DNA of 20,028 nucleotides, from assembly GCA_031400715.1 (NCBI GenBank), contig JANNQK010000236.1, positions 1 to 20,028 of the forward strand. Reading direction: 5' to 3'. The stretch comes from VFMC01 sp031400715. Lineage in GTDB: Bacteria; Actinomycetota; Acidimicrobiia; Acidimicrobiales; Ilumatobacteraceae. A program made the position numbers and the translations under genes. The notes beneath the pieces were generated by a model that saw only the letters and a list, made by a program, of their open reading frames with translations, searched no databases and was not told where the DNA came from. Positions within the stretch are counted from its first letter, which is position 1. Each line of letters begins with the position of its first letter. Positions 14,561 to 20,028 of this stretch are shown piece by piece.

Positions 14561-14566
14561 ATCGTA
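14561..14566 (-). promoter_or_regulatory. Putative -10 element (TACGAT) of the MFS gene
   Basis: TACGAT on the minus strand lies six bases before GTG 14554 with no Shine-Dalgarno. It suggests that the MFS gene has its own leaderless promoter despite lying 84 bases downstream of the response regulator gene on the same strand. Confidence 0.45.
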
Positions 14567-14582
14567 GGGTGAGCCAGCGGTT

Positions 14583-14602
14583 CGTGCGGTGCGCACCCCA
14601 CG
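14583..14602. promoter_or_regulatory. 20-bp near-perfect palindrome between regulator and MFS genes
   Basis: CGTGCGGTGCGCACCCCACG is symmetric except for one C/C pair. It covers the place where a -35 box for the MFS promoter would be. It could be an operator, or a hairpin at the end of the pst operon, but no T run follows, so an intrinsic terminator is less likely. Confidence 0.4.
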
Positions 14603-14625
14603 GGCGCGAACCCCACCGGCGCGAA
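14596..14625. repeat. Tandem 15-bp direct repeat, two copies with one mismatch
   Basis: Units 14596-14610 (CCCCACGGGCGCGAA) and 14611-14625 (CCCCACCGGCGCGAA) abut exactly and differ at one base. They lie in the 84-base gap between the response regulator stop and the MFS start, upstream of the MFS -10 and partly overlapping the palindrome. Direct repeats are the usual site shape for OmpR-type regulators such as the one encoded next door, but the sequence does not match a Pho box I know. Confidence 0.55.
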
Positions 14626-14638
14626 GGATGCTGACGAC

Positions 14639-15343
14639 CTACTTCGACCGTTCGTACTTGTACCCGAGACCTCTGATCGTCACGATCCTCGTGGGATTGG
14701 CCGGATCGGCCTCGACCTTGCCGCGCAGTCGCTTCACGTGCACATCGAGCGTCTTGGTGTCGCCGACGTAGTCGCTGCCCCACACCCGATCGATCAGGAC
14801 GTCGCGGGGCAAGACGCGGCCTGCGTTGGCCAGCAGGAGGTGCAGGAGCTCGAACTCCTTCAACGGCAGACTCATCGGTTCGCCGTCGACCAGCACTCGG
14901 TGCTCATCCGGGTCGAGCGACACCTCTCCGACGACGATCGAACCGATCGTGAGGTCCTCGATCATGTCGGTCGCTGCAGCGTTTCGGCGCAGCACGGCAC
15001 GCATCCGGGCGACGAGTTCTCTGATGCGGTACGGCTTGGTCACGTAGTCGTCGGCCCCGACTTCGAGGCCGACGACCGTGTCGATCTCCGAGCCCTTGGC
15101 CGTGACCATGATGATCGGCACCTGCGACTTCTTGCGGATCTGGCGGCACACGTCGATGCCGCTGATCCTGGGCAACATCACGTCGAGCAACACGATGTCC
15201 GGTCGCACGATGTCGAATCGTTCGATCGCCTCGTACCCGTCGCGCGCCACCTCGACGCGGAATCCTTCCCGTTTCAGCCCGACGAGAAGCGCATCGACGA
15301 AGCTCTCCTCGTCTTCGACCAGGAGCACCAATGGCGCGGTCAC
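14639..15343 (-). CDS. regX3: OmpR-family response regulator, RegX3/PhoB-like
   Basis: 234 residues from GTG 15343, which overlaps the kinase stop by four bases (GTGA). The receiver domain (1-~120) has acidic residues Glu10/Asp11, phospho-acceptor Asp54 in VLLDVMLP, Thr81 and Lys103 in VTKPY. The winged-helix DNA-binding domain (~130-234) has PLKEFELLHLLLANAGRVL and the C-terminal VHVKRLRGKVE...RGLGYKYE pattern. Sequence and position behind pst, phoU and a kinase gene identify it as the phosphate-responsive regulator, expected to activate the pst operon and other phosphate-starvation genes when phosphorylated. The symbol rests on similarity to actinobacterial RegX3 and on context; PhoP is the alternative name. 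Confidence 0.92.
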   Translation of the reverse strand: MTAPLVLLVEDEESFVDALLVGLKREGFRVEVARDGYEAIERFDIVRPDIVLLDVMLPRISGIDVCRQIRKKSQVPIIMVTAKGSEIDTVVGLEVGADDYVTKPYRIRELVARMRAVLRRNAAATDMIEDLTIGSIVVGEVSLDPDEHRVLVDGEPMSLPLKEFELLHLLLANAGRVLPRDVLIDRVWGSDYVGDTKTLDVHVKRLRGKVEADPANPTRIVTIRGLGYKYERSK

Positions 15344-16404
15344 AGCGCCACCGGGACCCTGAGGGTGAACGTGCTGCCTTCGCCTTCGATCGATGACACC
15401 TGAACATCTCCCTGATGGTTGGTGGCGACGTGGCGCACGATGGCCAGGCCGAGTCCGGTGCCGCCCGTGTCGCGACTGCGCGCACGATCGACTCGATAGA
15501 AGCGCTCGAAGATGCGATCGAGGTCCTTGGCCGGGATGCCGACCCCACGGTCGAGTACCCGTAGGCCCACGTAGGGGGCATCATCGACGACGGAGACGAA
15601 CACCTCAGCCCCTGAATCGCTGTACTTGACGGCGTTGTCGATGAGGTTGCTGATCGCCGACACGAGCTGACGCCGATCACCGAGGACCGCCACCGATGGA
15701 TCAGGCTCGTCGAGATCGATGCGGATGTCTCGCTGCTCGGCTGCGGCGAGCGATCGGATGACGGCGCTGCGGAGCACGTCGTGCACCGCGACCCGGTCGC
15801 GAACGGCTTGACCGCCGAGCTCGATGCGCGACAGCTCGAGCAGGTCGTCGATCGACGTCGCGGCACGATGTGCCTCATCGACCATCTTGTTGGCCAGCCG
15901 GTGCACGACCTCGAGATCGTCTTCCTCGGACACCGCTTCGGCCAGCACCGCGAGGGCACCGACGGGCGTCTTCAGCTCATGGCTGATGTTCGCGACGAAA
16001 TCGGTCCGCACCGCATCGAGTCGGGCCCGTTCGCTGATGTCTTCCACGATGACCAACGCGCCTCCCGCGGCGTGCGGCGTCGCCTTCACCTGGATGACCC
16101 GCTTCGGAGGTCCGAACAGCTCGAGCGATGCGACGGACGCCTTGCCGGCGAGCGCTTGGCGCACCTGACGGTCGATCGCCTCTTGAACGAGCACATCGCT
16201 GTGACCGCGGCCGACACGAGTGGAGTCGTTGCGGCTCAGGATGTTGCCTCGCGCGTCCACGAGTTGCACGCCGATCGGCAATGCGTCGAGGGCCGACTGT
16301 GCTCGACTGAGCTCCAACCGGACGCGAGCGATCTCCTCGCGAGCCTCGGCAAGTTCTGATGAGTCGCCATGGGGCAATTCCCGTCGGCGATGGATGAGTC
16401 CCAT
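15340..16404 (-). CDS. senX3: Sensor histidine kinase, SenX3/PhoR-like, without membrane segments
   Basis: 354 residues from ATG 16404, 11 bases after the phoU stop. A short coiled-coil-like stretch (~15-40, ELAEAREEIARVRLELSRAQ) leads into a PAS-like domain (~40-122), then HisKA with FVANISHELKTPVGAL (phospho-acceptor His142) and HATPase_c with NLIDNAVKYS (N box, 253-262), DRGVGI (285-290) and GGTGLGL (314-320). It phosphorylates the adjacent RegX3-like regulator. M. tuberculosis SenX3 is known to have two N-terminal transmembrane helices; none is present here and no upstream in-frame start within the gap would add one. The kinase is therefore likely cytosolic and presumably informed by PhoU/PstB or by a ligand of its PAS domain. 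Confidence 0.92.
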   Translation of the reverse strand: MGLIHRRRELPHGDSSELAEAREEIARVRLELSRAQSALDALPIGVQLVDARGNILSRNDSTRVGRGHSDVLVQEAIDRQVRQALAGKASVASLELFGPPKRVIQVKATPHAAGGALVIVEDISERARLDAVRTDFVANISHELKTPVGALAVLAEAVSEEDDLEVVHRLANKMVDEAHRAATSIDDLLELSRIELGGQAVRDRVAVHDVLRSAVIRSLAAAEQRDIRIDLDEPDPSVAVLGDRRQLVSAISNLIDNAVKYSDSGAEVFVSVVDDAPYVGLRVLDRGVGIPAKDLDRIFERFYRVDRARSRDTGGTGLGLAIVRHVATNHQGDVQVSSIEGEGSTFTLRVPVAL

Positions 16405-16415
16405 GGGCGCTCGTG

Positions 16416-17182
16416 TCAGCCGAGCCCGCCGCCATCGCCTGAGGCGGCGTCGAACGAAGCAGCCGACGGAATGCGTGGGATCTCACCGGTGAGGTCGACT
16501 CTGGTGCGGAATCGTGCGGCGCCCTTGTGCTCCGGCATCCAACCGGTGATGGCGAATCGCACGCGCTCGCCGATGTTGACCGCGTGGTCGCCGATCCGCT
16601 CGTAGAAGCGGGCGACCACCGCCAACTGCACCGCGACCTGCAGATCGATCCTGCCGCCGGCATGGCTCTCGAAGATCGCTTGGATGAACTGCTTCTGGAG
16701 CCCGTCGAGGTACGAGTCCATGTCGTCGATCGCCGCCGCCTTGGCGGCATCGTTCTCGACGAAGCTCTCGATCGCAGCGTCGTACAGCTGCTGCGCCTGT
16801 TCACCCATCCTGGCGATGATCCCGCGCAGTTTCGGGTCGAGCTCGTGGCCGTAGATCCGCCGCGCCGCCTTGCAGATGTTGCACAGCAGGTCAGCACTGC
16901 GTTCCACCTCGGCGACCATCTTGATCAGCGCGACCACTTGGCGCAGGTCGCTCGCGACCGGGGCCTGCAGCGCCAGGATCTGAAAGCACAGCTCTTCCAG
17001 GTCGATCGAGCGAGCGTCGATCTCGTCGTCACCTCGGATGATGTAGTCGGCCCCTTCGAGGTCTCCGTCCAGCAGCACGGCCGTGGCGCGAGGGATCGAC
17101 TCGGTCACCACAGCTGCCAGTCGCACGAGCTCGTCCTTCGCATGCGCGAGGTCGTCGTGATAGTTCCGTCGGAGCTCGTCCA

Positions 17183-17183
<1 letters not shown>
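16416..17183 (-). CDS. phoU: Phosphate transport system regulator PhoU
   Basis: 255 residues from ATG 17183; its first base is the last of the pstB TGA. It is all-helical with two PhoU repeats: the first contains DELVRLAAVVTESIPRA and RGDDEIDARSIDLEELCFQILALQAPVASDLR (about 50-81), the second EVERSADLLCNI and later ARFYERIGDHAVNIGERV (about 195-212), with the conserved E-R-x-x-D and E-R-I-G-D-H-A metal-binding signatures. PhoU links the state of PstSCAB to the kinase and suppresses phosphate-starvation signalling when phosphate is ample. The C-terminal ~35 residues (after ITGWMPEHKG) are an unconserved Gly/Ser-rich tail, making it longer than the usual ~220-240. Confidence 0.95.
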
Positions 17184-18060
<877 letters not shown>

Positions 18061-18064
<4 letters not shown>

Positions 18065-19005
18065 GTCCCTGTCCTTTGCCGCTCGTACTTGGTCCGCAGA
18101 GTCACGGCGATCACGTTGAAGAACAGCACCAGCACCAGCAACACGACTCCTGCTGCAGCGGCGACGTTCTCGAAGCCGAGCACCGACCCGGGCACATCGG
18201 CTTTCGACGACCAGCTGTAGATCGTCATCGGCAACGCGGTGAACGAACCGTCGAGCGACGTGCTGGGCAACAGACCGGTGATCGCGCCGATGAGGATCAG
18301 CGGTGCCGCTTCCCCCAGCGCCCGAGCGAGCGACAACACTGTGCCGGTGAGGATTCCCGGCGCCGCATACGGCAGCACGTGGTCGCGGGTGACCTCCCAC
18401 CGAGAGGCTCCCACGCCGTACCCTGCGTCGCGAAGCCCTTGCGGCACGGCGCGGACGGCCTCCGACGACGTGATGATGATGATCGGCAACACCAGCACGG
18501 CGAGGGTGAGCGCCGCTGCGATCACGGTCTTGCCCTGGGTGATCGGATCGAGCCACCCGACGAAGATGGTGAGCCCGAGCACGCCGTAGATCACGGCGGG
18601 CACACCGGCCAGGTTGCGGATGTTGACCACGACGAATCGGTTGACCCGCGTGTCGGTCGCATACTCCTCGAGGTAGATCGCAGCGGCCACGCCGAGCGGG
18701 ATGGCGATGACGATGATGCCGAGCGCGATGAAGAACGAGCCGTAGAGCCCGGGCCAGATGCCCACCTTGTCGGGATCGGACCCGATGGTGCCGGTGAGAA
18801 AGCCGAATCCGCGATCTCTGAACACCGGCACGGCCGGCACCAGGATTCGCACGATCAGGGTGAACAGGATCAGCAGCGTGATGAGGACAGCCAGCAGCAA
18901 CAGCACCTGCAGGACCAGGCCTGCCACGTTTCGGTCGCGGCGGGTAAGACCCTCGCGAACGCTCGCCTGGGTCGTCGAACGAACAGCGGGTGAGACGAGC
19001 GCCAT
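18061..19005 (-). CDS. pstA: Phosphate ABC transporter permease PstA
   Basis: 314 residues from ATG 19005, sharing one base with the pstC TGA. Six hydrophobic helices are visible, the first at ~29-55. The permease EAA loop that docks on PstB appears as GLRDAGYGVGASRWEV. Features such as GIWPGLYGSFF, EEYA, NLAGVPAVIYGVLGL and ALGEAAPLILIGA are typical of PstA. With PstC it forms the transmembrane phosphate channel. Upstream extension of the reading frame lies entirely within pstC and is rejected. It is in the middle of the coupled pst operon. Confidence 0.95.
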
Positions 19006-19943
19006 CAGTACTTCTGCCTGACCCGGCGCACGAAGCGGGCGCCGACGAGGTTGAGGATCATGGTGAGAGCGAACAAGAAGAGCCCGAGGAAGAACAGGAC
19101 CTGATACGGGGCTCCCGAGTTCACGCCATCTGTGCCACCTGCCGCGTTGGTGAGCGCCGCGGTGATCGACAGGCCGGGGTCGAGGGGGGACGTGGCGCGA
19201 GCGCCGCTGCCATCGAGGCCGCCGGCCATCGTGGCCACCAAGGTCTCGCCGATCGCTCGCGAGATGGCGATGATGAACGCAGCGACGATGCCCGACACGG
19301 CAGCGGGGATCACGATCTTGGCAACGGTGCTCGACTTGCGCGCTCCGACGCCATAGCTGGCCTCGCGCAGCGACGACGGCACCGCCGAGAGCGCATCCTC
19401 CGACACCGACGCCATGATCGGGATGATCAGGATGCCGATGCCCATGCCGGCCGCGAGCATGTTCTGCACCTTGTCGGGGGCGAAGAGGGGTTGCACGATG
19501 TCGGGGGCGATGAACTTCAGGGCGAAGTAGCCGACCACTACCGACGGCATGCCGGCGAGCACCTCGATCACGGGCTTGAGCACTCTCCGAACACGGGGAG
19601 ACGCGTACTCGGAGAGGAAGATGGCCGTGCCGAGCCCGAACGGCACGGCAACGAGCATTGCGATCGAGCCCATGATGATGCTGCCGAACAGCACGGTGGG
19701 AAGGTCGAAGCGTTCGCGTCGGGGGAACCACCCGGGGACCTTGGACCCGTCGATCAGATCGCTGATCGGGACCAGCCGCAAGAATTCGATGGCACCGCGA
19801 ACCAGCGTGAAGACGATCAGCGCGCTGATCACGACCGACATCAGCGACGCCAGCCGGAACACCCTGCGCATCTGCGTTTCTCTGTTACGGCGCTTCCGAT
19901 CGCCCTGCAGATCGGCGATGGTCAGGCTGGGGACGGCGGACAC
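19005..19943 (-). CDS. pstC: Phosphate ABC transporter permease PstC
   Basis: 312 residues from GTG 19943. Six hydrophobic helices, the first at ~31-50; the EAA loop reads SLREASYGVGARKSS, and FLSEYASPRVRRVLKPVIEVLAGMPSVVVGYFAL is typical of PstC. The start is fixed by AAAGGA four bases upstream; an in-frame start at 19982 would add 13 residues but has no such site. It is the first gene of the operon in the window; the substrate-binding protein PstS usually precedes pstC and is expected beyond the right edge. The 85 bases upstream contain a hairpin. Confidence 0.95.
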   Translation of the reverse strand: MSAVPSLTIADLQGDRKRRNRETQMRRVFRLASLMSVVISALIVFTLVRGAIEFLRLVPISDLIDGSKVPGWFPRRERFDLPTVLFGSIIMGSIAMLVAVPFGLGTAIFLSEYASPRVRRVLKPVIEVLAGMPSVVVGYFALKFIAPDIVQPLFAPDKVQNMLAAGMGIGILIIPIMASVSEDALSAVPSSLREASYGVGARKSSTVAKIVIPAAVSGIVAAFIIAISRAIGETLVATMAGGLDGSGARATSPLDPGLSITAALTNAAGGTDGVNSGAPYQVLFFLGLFLFALTMILNLVGARFVRRVRQKY

Positions 19944-19947
19944 GTGT

Positions 19948-19953
19948 TCCTTT
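19948..19953 (-). promoter_or_regulatory. Ribosome binding site of pstC (AAAGGA)
   Basis: AAAGGA on the minus strand, four bases before GTG 19943, is the strongest Shine-Dalgarno in the window and decides the pstC start. Confidence 0.65.
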
Positions 19954-20005
19954 CCACGGACGGTGCGGTCGGCCCGCGACACGTCGGACCGCTGGTGGCG
20001 ATGAG

Positions 20006-20024
20006 GGACCGATGAGATCGGTCC
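20006..20024 (-). promoter_or_regulatory. Perfect 8-bp hairpin upstream of pstC
   Basis: On the minus strand GGACCGAT and ATCGGTCC are separated by three bases (CTC). The structure is 63 bases upstream of the pstC start. No T run follows, so a complete intrinsic terminator is unlikely. In the expected pstS-pstC gap it could be an RNA stabiliser or partial attenuator that keeps pstS mRNA more abundant than the rest; this is inference because pstS is not in view. Confidence 0.5.
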
Positions 20025-20028
20025 GGCC

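Noticed and set aside
14583..14602. Intrinsic terminator for the pst operon
   Set aside because: The palindrome is symmetric without a real loop and no T run follows on the minus strand. An operator is at least as likely.
19944..20005. Pho box upstream of pstC
   Set aside because: I found no paired GTTCACC-like direct repeats in these bases; a Pho box would be expected upstream of pstS beyond the window.

Overview
The window is GC-rich, compact chromosomal DNA with heavy GC3 codon bias, many 1-4 base start/stop overlaps, GTG/TTG starts, and several genes whose start lies 6-9 bases after a TANNNT hexamer, which suggests leaderless mRNA. This and the protein families (RegX3-like regulator, DUF2342 protein, short DLDQA-type RNB nuclease, a membrane protein with a W-x-H-P-S-E motif) point to an actinobacterium. 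My best guess is Acidimicrobiia (Ilumatobacter-like), from family resemblance only. No tRNA, rRNA, CRISPR, transposase or phage gene is visible. The first ~95 bases are poly-C/G and look like a degraded contig end rather than biology.

Layout. (1) 1-1381, minus: a nitroreductase followed by a class I methyltransferase that runs off the left edge. (2) 1450-3635, plus: acyl-CoA thioesterase II overlapping a GSDH-family (PQQ sugar dehydrogenase-like) lipoprotein. (3) 3646-6427, minus: an overlapping three-gene unit of enoyl-CoA hydratase-like protein, RNB exoribonuclease and GNAT acetyltransferase. (4) 6496-8418, minus: MoaE, a small single-pass membrane protein and an MreB-type actin, with no mreC/mreD or moaD nearby. 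(5) 8510-12391: three proteins built on enzyme folds whose catalytic motifs are damaged: a membrane-anchored HtrA-like protein with the triad His and Ser replaced (plus), a membrane-anchored SDR lacking the glycine motif and the catalytic Lys (minus), and a DUF2342 protein without HExxH (plus). (6) 12406-14554: a kynurenine-formamidase-like alpha/beta hydrolase (plus) and an MFS transporter (minus) that converge with a 302-base overlap. (7) 14639-19943, minus: pstC-pstA-pstB-phoU-histidine kinase-response regulator, all junctions overlapping or within 11 bases. This is a complete phosphate uptake and sensing operon; pstS would be expected beyond the right edge.

How the genes work together: the clearest system is region 7, where the PstCAB importer, its modulator PhoU and a SenX3/RegX3-like two-component pair are translationally coupled. 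The kinase has no membrane segment, so it probably reads the transporter through PhoU rather than an external ligand. Regions 2 and 3 contain acyl-CoA metabolism enzymes but no complete pathway. I see no clear-cut undescribed system. The best candidates for something new are the pseudoenzyme cluster of region 5 and the moaE-membrane protein-mreB unit of region 4.
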